NCBI RefSeq assembly: GCF_900090045.1
Contig: NW_021638301.1
Location: 1 to 38,860, forward strand
Direction: 5' to 3'
DNA: 38,860 bases
DNA from: Plasmodium malariae
Lineage: Eukaryota; Apicomplexa; Aconoidasida; Haemosporida; Plasmodiidae
The position numbers and the translations under genes are program-made. The notes below the pieces were generated by a model. The model worked only from the letters and a program-made list of their open reading frames with translations, ran no database searches and was not told the origin of the DNA. How positions within the stretch are numbered: position 1 is the stretch's first letter; the number at the start of each line of letters is the position of its first letter. Below, one piece after another: positions 1 to 11,606 of the stretch.

Positions 1-127
1 CCTAAACCCTAAACCTAAACCCTAAACCCTAAACCCTAAACCCTAAACCCTGAACCCTGAACCCTAAACCCTGAAACCCTGAAACCTAACCCTGAACCCT
101 AAAACCCTGAACCCTGAACCCTAAACC
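1..127. repeat. Telomere repeat array (C-rich strand), left chromosome end
   Basis: Tandem heptamers CCCTAAA and CCCTGAA, with occasional six- or eight-base variants such as CCTAAA and CCCTGAAA, run without interruption to about base 127. They are the complement of TTTAGGG/TTCAGGG, the mixed telomere repeat of Plasmodium. The C-rich strand reads 5' to 3' into the window, so base 1 faces the chromosome tip. The array is short, which probably reflects where the assembly stopped rather than the true telomere length. It joins a decayed fam-m gene directly, with no telomere-associated repeat block between. Confidence 0.97.
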
Positions 128-761
128 AAGTATAACCTATATACTAACTCCAAAATCATAATTTAAAATTTTATTTTTTTTAAATTCATATCTAGAATTC
201 TCCTATTTCTTTCAGAAAGATATCAAAATCCGTTTTTTAGATGCTTTTCTTTGCAAAATGGAAATTTTTTCCATCAAACATTCCATTATTATGATTTACT
301 AATTCTGTATAATATTGCACAGTATTTAATAATCTTTTGTCTTATTGTTTTTTTTTCCTTTGTTCCCTATTTCAATATTAAATATATCCCTTCCTTCGTA
401 TTTTATATCTTATAATATTCATTCGATTAAACATACAGCATTTGAGTATATAACCTGTTTACATTCTGCTAGTAGTCCACAATTTCTTTTATCTATTTTT
501 TAATGAAAATTACCGTTATAGCACATGTATTTGATGAATGTACTCAAAAAAAAAACAAAATACATATTTGCTATTTAATTAAATAAATATTTTAATGTTA
601 AATAACAGTATTATTAAAAACGAAACATTAAAAATATAAATAATACAAAATAATCTTATATTATATTGTCATACCACATCATTATTGAATTGACAAGTGC
701 ATGTTAAAAGGATAAAAGTATAAATTTTTATAAAGATAAGTCACTTCATTTTTCGATATAT
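128..761 (-). pseudogene. fam-m exported-protein pseudogene, truncated by the telomere
   Basis: A two-exon relic read on the minus strand. Exon 1 (675-761) keeps the 87-base, 29-codon length of its relatives and the donor GTATGA at 674. Its start codon reads ATA and codon 7 is TGA; the rest still reads as LIFIKIYTFILLT. Exon 2 begins near 545 with STFIKYM. From about 340 down to 225 it reads YYTELVNHNNGMFDGKNF then HFAKKS, a segment I recognise as the fam-m core. It continues through stops and frame changes (ERNRRILDMNLKKIKF, then NYDFGVSI) to the telomere junction at 127/128. The C-terminal membrane part of fam-m is missing, lost at the chromosome end. Many stops and at least two frameshifts make it non-functional. 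The family call is from recalled fam-m proteins. Confidence 0.8.
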
Positions 762-2798
762 TATATAGATCTATCAAAAAATAATTTATTTATAAAGAGA
801 AAATATTAATAATAATGTAAAACTGTTTTATAATAAATCACACTATAGTTATTTATTTAATTTCATTTTATTATTATTTTTTATTTCTTTTTAAAAACTT
901 AATAATATATATATAACCATAATATACTTTACAATACCTACAATAAAAAATAAATTTTAAAATGTATTATATATACTTAGATAAAATATTAATAAAGTAA
1001 AAAAAAAAAAAAAAACATAGAGTCATAGTAAAATTATTTTTTGTATATATCCATATACATATTTTTTACTTAAAACCAAATATTTTAACAAATTGCGGTA
1101 ATACACAATATTATCAAAAATTAATAATATAAATGATTAATTTTTATGTTAAAATCCTGATTATGCGTATTTTTATTTTCCATATCCGTAACCTTTTGCA
1201 CATAATAATAATATTTTTTCCTGTTTTTAATAATATTTTTTACGAAAAATAAAAGTTGCACGGATTACTACATTAAGTAAACGATACTTTATAAAGTGTA
1301 CATAAACATTATTACTATAACATTTATGTATATTTTATTATAAATTTCATTAGAATATATGAAAAGTGAAAATTACTAAATGAGTTCATTTAATAAATAT
1401 ACTCACAAAATAGCCTCATGTAGGAATTATGCATTATACATATATAATTAAAAATTGCAGGAGAAATATAGTAACGCTTAAGTGCACCTTATTAAAATAT
1501 AACTAATAAATAAGAACAATGTTAATTATTAATAAATTATATATAAAAAATAACTTTTTTATTTTATTTTTTTTTTAATTTAAAAAAATATCGTCATTAA
1601 TTTTATTAATTCACAAATTTCTAATATAAATGTTATACATTTTTATATATCTTTAATATATTATTAATGCTTCACATAATAAATTTACAAGAATTAAATA
1701 TAGCAAAGAAAAATAGACAAATAAATATACATTATTGTTTAATTGTGGAGAACATGTATTTATTTTCAGTAAATGATAATTTTTATTTATATAAATGTAT
1801 AGCACATTTTTGGAGAACTATTATTATTAAAAAAACAAGTATAAAAAAATATAACAATTCCAATATACAATCCATTAATGTAAAATTCATTTTAATTAAG
1901 TTTATCAATATATAATGAAGAAAATAAATTATAATTTATTTGTATAAAAATATTTGAATAAATATATTATTTAATTAGATTATCCAAAATATAATTAATA
2001 CCACCATAAAACACAATAATAATAAATTATACTCTTTTGACCCTTGTATTAATTGAAAACATTTATGATTCACTATTTAGTAAATAATTACAAACATCTA
2101 ACATTTAATAAATATGTTATTTAATTATAAATTTATATTTTTGCCTTTAAAAACGTGAAAATCCAACAAAATGTAATTTATTATTAATTTTAGTAAAAAA
2201 TATATTACTCATAAGATATAAAACTTTACGGTATAAATGCTAGATTTTTAAGTAAAAAGTACATATATCTGTTCAACAAATTATCTTAACTTGTTTTCAT
2301 TAAATATAAAACAAGACACATTAATTATTAATGTAAAATCCATAACACAATTTTTGGTTGAATTAACAAATAATCATATAAGACTGTAATTATTTAAAAA
2401 ATAATAAATTACCATTCTCTATAATTCTGATGTAAATTAACAAAGAACTTGAAGTATATTTTAGAATTTTTCTATTACATATTACTTTAACATACAAAGT
2501 ATATTTTTATAAGTAACTATTTATATAAGAAAACAAATATATTAAGGCATAATATGTAACTATACTGAATAAATATATTAAAATGCAAATATAATAATCT
2601 TAAAACTTTTAAATTCTAAAAAAAGTAACAACTTTAATTTTATTGTTCTATATCAAGAAATATAGTTATAAATTAGATTATTTATAAAAATTAAATAATT
2701 TTTCATGTGTTTATTAAACATAGTACTAGGGATCTTATAGATATTACTTTATATTAAAAACTCCATTATACAAAGAAACACATTACAAATGATACTTT
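762..2798. other. Gene-free A+T-rich subtelomeric spacer
   Basis: No open frame here has coding character. The longest, at 1667-1915, is a low-complexity I/N/Y/K-rich frame without splice partners or family resemblance. Poly-A runs (for example about 1000-1015) and scattered TATATA stretches are present. The last part is presumably the 3' flank of the fam-l gene that ends at 2799. Confidence 0.6.
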
Positions 2799-3773
2799 TT
2801 ATCTTTTTCTGATCTTAATTTTTTGATATTTTTTAACTTTCTTATGGTAGTAAAAAATCTTTAATATAAGTGTAACACCGAATAATATAAAAGGTAATAA
2901 ATAGATAAAAATACCAAAAAAACCAGTTACATAAAAGTGAACATCCTTACTAGTATTTCGCACCGTCACTTTTATTGTATCTATAGATTTGAAAAACTCT
3001 TTAAAAGGAGACATTTCCAACAAATTATGTATTTTTCTTAAGCATCCAGGTTTAATGATATTCAATATATAACACAATAAACTTACAAGTCCTAATCCCC
3101 AAAATTCTAATAAGAGGGATGTTGATAAAAACAATAAAAATATTAAGGGTAAAGAAAGTCGCAATCCATATTTTTTACGTATAATTTTGTTGTACAACTT
3201 ATTACTAATTGTCCTGTTTTTTTTAAGGAAATTCTCAAAATCAAGTTCTTTGAATATTTTTTTTTCAGAACGAGAATATTTTTTTGTTTCAAATATACAA
3301 GAATTATTTTTCATAACTTGTTTATTCTCTCCCGTACTTTTTCCTGAATTTCTATTTGATCGTTCGCTTTTTCCTAAGTTCCTCATCTCATTATAACATA
3401 TATCTTTATTTTCATACATTCCATTATTTGATATCTTTTCTTTTAACCATGCAATATTTGAATCCTTATCTTTTTCAAATTTAGCTAGGGATCGATAATT
3501 TCGCATATATAATTTTCTATCATACATGTATTTCACGATAAAATACTTCTTAAACGTCTCCTAAAAATAAAAATAAATATTAATTATTTAATCACATTAA
3601 CAATATCACTCTAAAATATTACAATTTAAAAATTAAAATACGAAACATATAAATAATACAAATATCTTTAAATAATTTTATCATACGATGTCATAGTATA
3701 AATGATATATCCAAGTTAAAATGATAAATGTAGCAATTTTAATAAATAGTAGTGACTTTATTTTTTGTTCCAT
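2799..3773 (-). CDS. fam-l protein (exported membrane protein), copy 1, two exons
   Basis: Complement of join(2799..3560, 3687..3773), 282 residues. Exon 1 (29 codons, starting MEQKIKSLLFIKI) is a hydrophobic signal-anchor-like N-terminus ending at donor GTATGA. A phase-0 126-base intron ends in ATTTTTAG, and exon 2 opens with ETFKKYFIVKYM. A PEXEL-like RSLAK lies at about residues 52-56, with K where the canonical export motif RxLxE/Q/D has an acidic residue or Q. A charged stretch follows, then the family block CIFETKKYS and EKKIFKELDFENFLKK, a first membrane segment at about 164-184, a cysteine-containing linker, a second at about 239-265, and the family ending YYHKKVKKYQKIKIRKR. fam-l is a large P. 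malariae subtelomeric family of unknown function, thought to reach the infected red cell. The frame is intact, and the phase-0 junction is confirmed by copies 2 and 3. Confidence 0.92.
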
Positions 3774-4178
3774 TTTATAATTCCTTAATACATTAATTTA
3801 CTCAGAAAGGGTATAATGAACAATATCATAATATTATTTTAGTAATGAATGATACACTTATTATTTATTTTATGTAATTTATTCTATTTTTTGCTTTTTT
3901 GTAAACATAATATAAAGCATCTAACTAGAATTTTATACAACAGACACAAAAAAAATTCAATTTAAAAATAAACTAAAAAATTTTTATCTTAATGTTATTT
4001 ATAAACAAATAACGTTAAGTGAAATAATATAAATTGAATTCCTTAATAAATATTCACATGATATATATTATTTATTTAATTTATTATAATTATAAAATAA
4101 CTTTTTTTTTAATTCTTTTCAAAATAAAACAAATATATGTATATATGATATCTTAATATTTCCAAATATAATATATAT
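3774..4178. other. 5' flank of fam-l copy 1
   Basis: Upstream of the fam-l start codon on the minus strand. It is an A+T-rich promoter-like flank with poly-T and poly-A tracts and no coding frame. It leads to the conserved upstream element at 4179-4204. Confidence 0.5.
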
Positions 4179-4204
4179 AGAGAATACAGAATGTTGAGAA
4201 TATA
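4179..4204 (-). promoter_or_regulatory. Conserved upstream element of fam-l copy 1
   Basis: On the gene strand it reads TATTCTCAACATTC, followed by a second TATTCTCT. It lies about 406 bases upstream of the start codon of fam-l copy 1. Closely related sequences sit at almost the same distance upstream of fam-l copies 2 and 3 and of the exported gene at 30336. A role in transcription or chromatin is inferred only from this conserved position. Confidence 0.4.
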
Positions 4205-5822
4205 TATAATACTTCTTTCCATATTTCATGAGAATATTTACCAAAATCATTTATGTTTTCTAATTAATAGTTCTAACTTTATAAAAATTATATTTAGCAA
4301 AATCTGTTTATTCCTAAAAAAATTATTATTATTTAAACAGTCTAATAATAGTAATGATATATGTAGAAAACAATGTTTCCTAAAAAAAATTTTATTTTAT
4401 TTGTAGTGATGTCATCAGTTACAACTTAAACATATGCACTTTAATATATACTATAATAAATTTAAAAAATTCATAACAAGCCCCTAATCTGCTAAAACAA
4501 TCTAAATTTCGGTGATAATTAGAGATTGATCTTTAATTTGTGTAATATAATTTTTAAAAGATATATTATTTAATTATATATAATTATTACTACTATAGGG
4601 AAAAGAATAGTTTGTAAAATTATATACTTAATTTTATGTTTTTAATTATATAAATATATTTAGAATAAATATATAAAAAAAATAATAATAAATAAATATA
4701 GAATACTTGATGTATGAAATATACTAAAATAAAATGAATATTGGTAGAATAATGTAATCACTCAATTATGTTAAAAAAAATAATAAATATAATTTGTATT
4801 TTTTCCATATAATTTATTGTAGATATTTAAGTTTTCTTTATAAAAAAAATTAACTCCAACAATTTAGTAAGATAAAGAGTAAAGGTAAAAATGTTCATTA
4901 AGGTTTTCATTTAAATATAAACCTTCATGAATTCTAAAAGTTATAATTCTTTATTAATAATTCATTCTTTAAAAAAAAAATACATTATTATTTTTCCATA
5001 TTTTTATATATGAAATATAAAAAAATTCTAAAAATTTTTTAAAAATAATATTGTATCTAATAAGTTATGAAACATATAATTATCATATTAATAGTTTTAA
5101 AAAGATCATTTTTTATGTTTACCTTTAAAATAATACGCATAACCACAAAAAATAAATGGTTGGGATTTTATTAAATATGGAAAAACTTTATAAAATAAAA
5201 TTAAATGTAATAAATACAATATTTTCTTAAGGGGTAATTTAAATTATCACTTACAATAATAAAAATGTAATGAAAAATAATTGTTAAAAATATAAGTTAC
5301 TGCACTTGCTGCGTTATAATGTATTAATTGTAATTTTATATATTGAATTAAAGGATCACAAATTTACTATAATACAAATGTCTATGAAACATTTACAAAT
5401 AATTATTGCATATTAAGCACATTTTTATTGTGAATATTGATTACTATCAATTTTACTTCTTTATGGTTCAAAAAAAAATAGATTACATATGCTTATCAGT
5501 ACAGAATAATAAATTATTCCAAAAAAATAATTTATAATACAAAATATATATAGAAACATATGAGCTCCTAAAAATATCTAATATATAGTATTTTATTTTT
5601 GTGTATTAATATACATTTACATATTATACATGTTGCATAAAAAAATTTATATGTATATAACATTATTCTTGTGTATTAATATAATTTCGTTAGGCATAAA
5701 GAAAAACTTCCTTAGATACATGAAAATCATTATTTTAAAAAAAATATATTAATTATGACTATGATTCCATTATATATGCTTATACTACAACGGTTAAATT
5801 TAAGAATTTTACGATTACATAA
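4205..5822. other. Gene-free A+T-rich spacer
   Basis: No supported gene. A 71-codon frame starting at 4191 is rich in I, L, F and K and has no family features. The rest is low-complexity A+T with many homopolymer runs. Confidence 0.55.
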
Positions 5823-6129
5823 ATGAACTTTAAAATGCATAATAAACAAACCAAAGGGAATATAGTTATTTCTCCCTCTTCAAAATCAAATAATCGCCTT
5901 AATACATATAACCCTGATATATATAATCAATTTTCTAATGGAGTAAGAAAAAAAAATCAATAAAAAAACTGTTTAAAAGAATATATGTCTGCAAAGTAAA
6001 TACTAAGAGATATTCATATATTCTGAATAATTTAAACTATCTTTCTAGGTAGGGTCAATATATGTTCCGTAATTATATATAGGACCAAATTTCCTAAATA
6101 TTAATTTTTCAAAAAAAATATAACTAATA

Positions 6130-6534
6130 CTACAAATGGATAACACATAGCAAACATCCGTCTCCTAAGTTATTTTTTTGATTTACATGTATTACCATTA
6201 TACGTACAATAACACCTTCTAAAAAATTCTGATTCAATGCAATCTTTTCACTGTCATAATTAACATATCCAGTTCCCCTTTACATATTTTTAATTCTATA
6301 TTACTTGTTTACTTTTCATTTTCTTTGAATAATATGTTGCTTCTTGTACATAGTGTTCTACCTATACTGTTCGTATTATCTAAAGATTTATGAAAAATAT
6401 ATGAAAATTTTTTTTTTTATTATTTATACTGTGATAAATTTACTTACTCAAAAGTAAAATATTCTTACAAGTATATAAAACAAGAAGAAGCAATATATAT
6501 GAGGAAAACTCTCTTCTATTTTAATATACCGCAT
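6130..6534 (-). pseudogene. Decayed exported-protein gene (unassigned family)
   Basis: A minus-strand relic with the architecture of its neighbours. From ATG at 6534 an exactly 87-base stretch reads MRYIKIEESF then PHIYCFFLFYILVRIFYF, a hydrophobic signal-like segment. It ends in TGA immediately before a strong donor GTAAGT at 6447. After an acceptor TTTAG at 6380, one frame reads NTNSIGRTLCTRSNILF to a stop at 6309-6311. That piece contains an RxL motif (RTLCT) like the export segment of Plasmodium exported proteins. Further open pieces in shifted frames extend to about 6130. The putative intron is only 68 bases and the frames do not join, so the gene is broken. The matching exon length and donor are seen directly; the family is unknown. 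Confidence 0.42.
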
Positions 6535-8085
6535 TCATAATATAAGAACTATAATCATTTAAAAAAAAAGTATACAAAAATAAATGAAGCAAAAAAACAT
6601 CTTTATTAATTATTATAATTAAAAAAAAAAAACTTACAATAAAAAAATTATTTTAAATAATATAATTTAGAACACTAAAGGAAATAGATAAAAAATACTA
6701 AACCATAGTATATAAAATAACATATAATGTAATTTAGGAAAATTATTAATGCTTTATACTACTTTTTGACAACTGTATTGAGAAGATAATATTACATGTA
6801 TTTTCTGTTAATATATAAATAATTAATATTCCATTTTGAACATTTGGCGTTAACTCTTATATAAAAAAAATAAATTATATATAGATGAAATATATCTATA
6901 AGTGTAGAAATATTTATATTTCATATTATTTGTTGAATATAGTGAATATAGATAATTATAAAAATATAACACTCTAAATGTATTATAATAAGTATATGAC
7001 AATAAATTGATGTTAACTTGTGTAAGCAAATTAATTTTCTAAAATATAATTTATTAGAAGAGAATATGTAAAATCTTTAAATTTTTATTATGCTGTATAA
7101 TACCCAATATCCTAAAGTATATCACAAAATTAATATAATTATTTTTGTATTTTCATTTTTCACATTCATATAGTATAGATATTTATATATATATTTAAAA
7201 AGATTTTTTTCTCTTAACTTTTAATTTATTAAATATAGCTCTTACTTTTCAGTGTTTGTTACTAATCAAATGAAAAAAAATTAAAGCGTTTTTCTATTTG
7301 TTTAATATATTAAATGTATTTCTAATACATTAATATTATTTTAAATTTTACTATATTTAAAGCATCAATAGAAAATATGAATATACACAATAATACTTTA
7401 TGAACTTCTGAGCAATGAAAAAAAAACATTATTTTTATAAATTACATCTTGTTCAATTATCTATTAAAAAATGTATAAGCAAACTACAATTTTAAATATA
7501 TATTTCAATCGCGTTTAAATTTCAAAATATTTCTTAAATTCTTTTTTGTTTATATATTCGGTTAGTTATAATACATTAAATATTCATAGGTAAAACAGAA
7601 GTCACTTTTTATATATTAATTATAATTTTATTATCTTTTTCTAATATATATCAAATCTTTCGAATTATAATTTATATATATATTATCTTAAGTTTATTCT
7701 GTTTTATCTTTTTATATTATTATTATTTTTTCACTGTATACTGAAAAATACATATCTACGAATGCCCTTTTTTATTTTTAAGTTAATATAACCTATTTTT
7801 ATTCAATATATATATATAAAATTATTTTATTCCACTTATTTAAAATAATTTTCTTTTTATATTCAAAGTATTTTTTCTATTTCTAGCACCATTTTTAAAT
7901 GGGTATATGGAAATTAATAAAGTAAAATAGCTGTAAATGTAAGAGTAAAAACTGAAATAAAAGACATAAATCATAAATCATTTATAATTTTTACAATAAA
8001 AAATAAAAATGTACTTCTTTCTCTACTAAAGTGACTATTATACTTAAATATATGATAAATATGCAAAGAATAAACCTTGCTACTG

Positions 8086-8088
<3 letters not shown>
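6535..8088. other. Gene-free A+T-rich spacer
   Basis: No coding frame, RNA gene or dispersed repeat was recognised. The sequence is low-complexity with poly-A, poly-T and TATATA tracts. Confidence 0.55.

Positions 8089-8127
<39 letters not shown>
8089..8127. repeat. (TA)n microsatellite
   Basis: A perfect TA dinucleotide run of 39 bases in intergenic DNA. It is likely length-polymorphic between isolates and a point where assemblies may differ. Confidence 0.95.
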
Positions 8128-8130
<3 letters not shown>

Positions 8131-11100
8131 ATTTATAATTGCATTTAATCTGTTGAAATGTTAAGTATTTTCTTATGCTAATTATAAGCTGAAAATAAAT
8201 ATGTAATAGTAAGAATAGCTTATTAAATGTTCTTTAACATATAATTGTAGTAGTACTAGCATTATCGCACAAAATAAGTATTTTAAATAATGACACAAAT
8301 AAAATTAAAATTAAAAGTGCAATTTACATACAAAATGAAGTCTTATAAAACACTTTATTTCCCTTTACAATTCTAATTTATTTTAAGCATTTCTTAAAAC
8401 ACTATTAATAATTCATAATATACATAACGTATTTATATTATATAATTATAATCTGCATTTTGCATTAAAATATTTAACTAATAAGAATATTTAATTATTT
8501 AAGACAAATGGATACAAATATATATCTTTCACACAAAATATAATAAATATATTTACTAGAAATAGAAACTGCCCAAGTTCAAACATGTAGAATATTAACC
8601 GTTCTATTTACTTGCATTTGAATTTTATAAAAATATATATACACATTTTTTCATTTTTAAATTGATTTTCATTAGAATATAAAATAAATCATAAACACTA
8701 TTATAAATTGATAAATATAGTATGATATAAAAATCAGCTATCTGATTACATACAAAGATATTTATTAATACAATAAATTATTAATTATAGAGTTATTTAA
8801 AAATTAGTCTATATTTTATTATTGTAGAAATGTTTTCTCTATTTATATTAATACTAACATATCTCTAAATTTGAAATATTATTTTATTATGTAATAAAAT
8901 AGTCTCCATTTAACATATAAGCTTTGAAATATTAGTATTTTATATATGTATGCTCATAATAAATGCGTACTATGAATTATTAGACATAAAGCAATATTTC
9001 AAATTAAGCCAAAAAATTTTCCATTAAAAAGTTAAAATTAATAATAACGAAATATTTTTCCTATACTTTTTACATCGTAAAAATATGTAGTGAACTATAT
9101 TTAAAACATACTGTAATAATTCATGCAAAACATATATTACGTTTAAAAAAAATTTATAACAATTATTTTTTTTCCATTGAAGAAATAATAATGATGATAA
9201 ATTATTTTATTATGTTTTTTAATTATATATTTTCACAGATTTTATTCATTCTGTTACAAGTTATATTAATGTGATTAAATAATATTATATTATTTAAAAC
9301 AAAGCCAAATCATTTTTTTAAAATAATATTATTTTTTTTTAGCTAAGTTTCAGCTGAAAAAATAACAAATCACAATTTATAATAAATATTAAATATATGA
9401 TAAGATTATTTTTTTAACATTTTAATCTTTTTCGAAATAAGAATCAATAATTAAATATATTTTTTATGAAATGTTCAGAATTAAATTCATTATAAGTATT
9501 ATTATCTTCATTTTCGCATTCGATAATATATTATAAAAAAAAAAAAAGAAGTATCAATACATCCATTAATGAGTTAAATTCATAAGCATACATTAAATAG
9601 AAAAATTGAACATATTAACTTGAATGACCAAAATATTACACAAATTATAAAAAGTATTAAATACATTATAACATTTTAATAGTGGTTATAATTAATATCA
9701 GTTAATGATGTTTTTCATATATACTAAAATATTCATTTAGATTTCATATAAAAAACATAAATAAAATGTAATTTTTACTAAAATCAATAAAAAAACTTTT
9801 TAACGAAAATATATAATAAATAATAGAACTAGAATGTAATACTAGAACAACTGTGACTGTATTATTATTTAAATGTTTTATAAAAACCCTATCAATAATA
9901 TTGTTTAAATAAATAGTAGTCGAAAATGCAAAAATAATTGTGTTAATAGAATATACCTTATAAAAAAAAAAATAACATAAATAAAAGTATAGCAAAATAT
10001 ACTTAAAACATTATGCATAATATAAGTAATGTTAACTTTGACATATATTATATAGTAATTACAGTCTAATTTACTTATATAACAATATTTAACTAGAAAT
10101 CATTAATTTGAAAACTTTCATAATATTTTAGTAAATTAGAAGTTATAATAAAATTAAAAGAAAAATATCATATTTTTAAGGAAAAAGAAACATGTAATAT
10201 AAATAAAAAGTAAAAAAAAAAAATGAGATAAAATTAAATATACATTATTGTGTTAGTTATTTTGAAAAATTAAATAAGGTCATTGTATAATTAACAGAAC
10301 TCGTAGAAAGAGAAATCCATTGAGTTTATGTATATAATATGGATAGTACCTTATACCATATTTTTATTCCAAAATGTTTTAAGATATTATGTGATTATAT
10401 GGAACATGCCTTATGTGAATATACTTAAAATAAATGTTTACTTTTGAAAAAAATTACATACAAAAAAATGAAAAGAATTTTTTATAATAATTCTATTATA
10501 TTTTTGGATTAATATTTTTTTAAATAATACAAGATGTATGAATGAGATATAAAACTGTTCCGAATTTCACAATAGCATGACAATTCTTTTCATATCTATT
10601 TTATGTCATGAACATAATAAATACAGCATTGTACATATTTTAAAACACCAGTTTATATAATATGCGTTCACCTTAATACTGTATTATACAATATTATTTT
10701 TATTATTATAAAAATATAACAGTGTTCAATCTATCCTTTTTTAAAATATTTTTTACTACATAAATTTATGTATTATTTTGTTTTTTATATTTACGTGTTT
10801 TTAATAATTTTATAAGCAAAAACATATATATTATTTAAGGAAAAACTTATAGCGAATGAAAAAATAAGAGGGAAATTAAAATAATATTTTATATAATGTA
10901 TAGAAATTCAAGGAATCATTATATTATAATGAATTCATGAGTGATACTTTAAGTAGTATAATTACAATTGTTAAAATGTTCCTAGTAATAATTATTTTTT
11001 TATATAAGTTAAAACCAATTATTTTTTATCATTTACATATATATTCCTTCATTTTTATTTTGTCACACTTATATAAAAAAAATTTTATAATACATTGCCA

Positions 11101-11606
11101 TCCAGAAGATATTCTATAGGATAATTATAGAAAAATAGTACAAAAAAAAAATCCATATAATTGTTAATACTGTAAAAATAATTATTATTCGGAAAATTAT
11201 ATATAGACATTATATTTAATAGACAAAATGGATAAATACATATATTAAAAGACAAAAATAACAAAACTTTGTATTATGTAACTTATTAATAGAATAGATA
11301 AAATATTTACCAATAATAGATTCACTTTTAATACTTTAGTTTTTACAGCATAATTGTAATCCCATTATTCATTTTATTTTTTTGAAAATTAATATTTAAT
11401 ATTTTATTAGATGTTAGAGCTGTTACGGAACATTAATCCTTAACAAGAATTATCTCATAATTCGTTCTAACAAATATTTATTTATTTTAGAAAATTCGTA
11501 TGACAATATACGTAAAAAATCATTAATGTTTATGTCTTTTTATATATGGATAATTAAATACTTACTGTGATAACATATTCTTTTTTATCAATTTCCTCAA
11601 GCAAAG
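8128..11606. other. Gene-free A+T-rich spacer upstream of the PIR gene
   Basis: About 3.5 kb without a supported gene. Open frames at 9744-9995 (minus) and 10937-11119 (plus) are short, hydrophobic by A+T bias, and lack splice partners or family resemblance. The last few hundred bases are presumably the promoter and 5' UTR of the PIR gene; no specific element was recognised there. Confidence 0.55.

Noticed and set aside
1667..1915. 82-codon plus-strand open frame
   Set aside because: Composition is what A+T-rich DNA gives by chance (I, N, K, Y, F), with no splice partner, domain or family similarity.
3187..3396. 69-codon plus-strand frame
   Set aside because: Antisense shadow of fam-l copy 1 exon 2.
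4191..4406. 71-codon plus-strand frame
   Set aside because: Low-complexity hydrophobic/Lys frame overlapping the upstream element of fam-l copy 1; no supporting signal.
9744..9995. 83-codon minus-strand frame
   Set aside because: F/I/Y-rich chance frame without recognisable motif or splice sites.
10937..11119. 60-codon plus-strand frame before PIR
   Set aside because: Not in phase with any PIR exon, no signal for splicing into it, and hydrophobic only by A+T bias.
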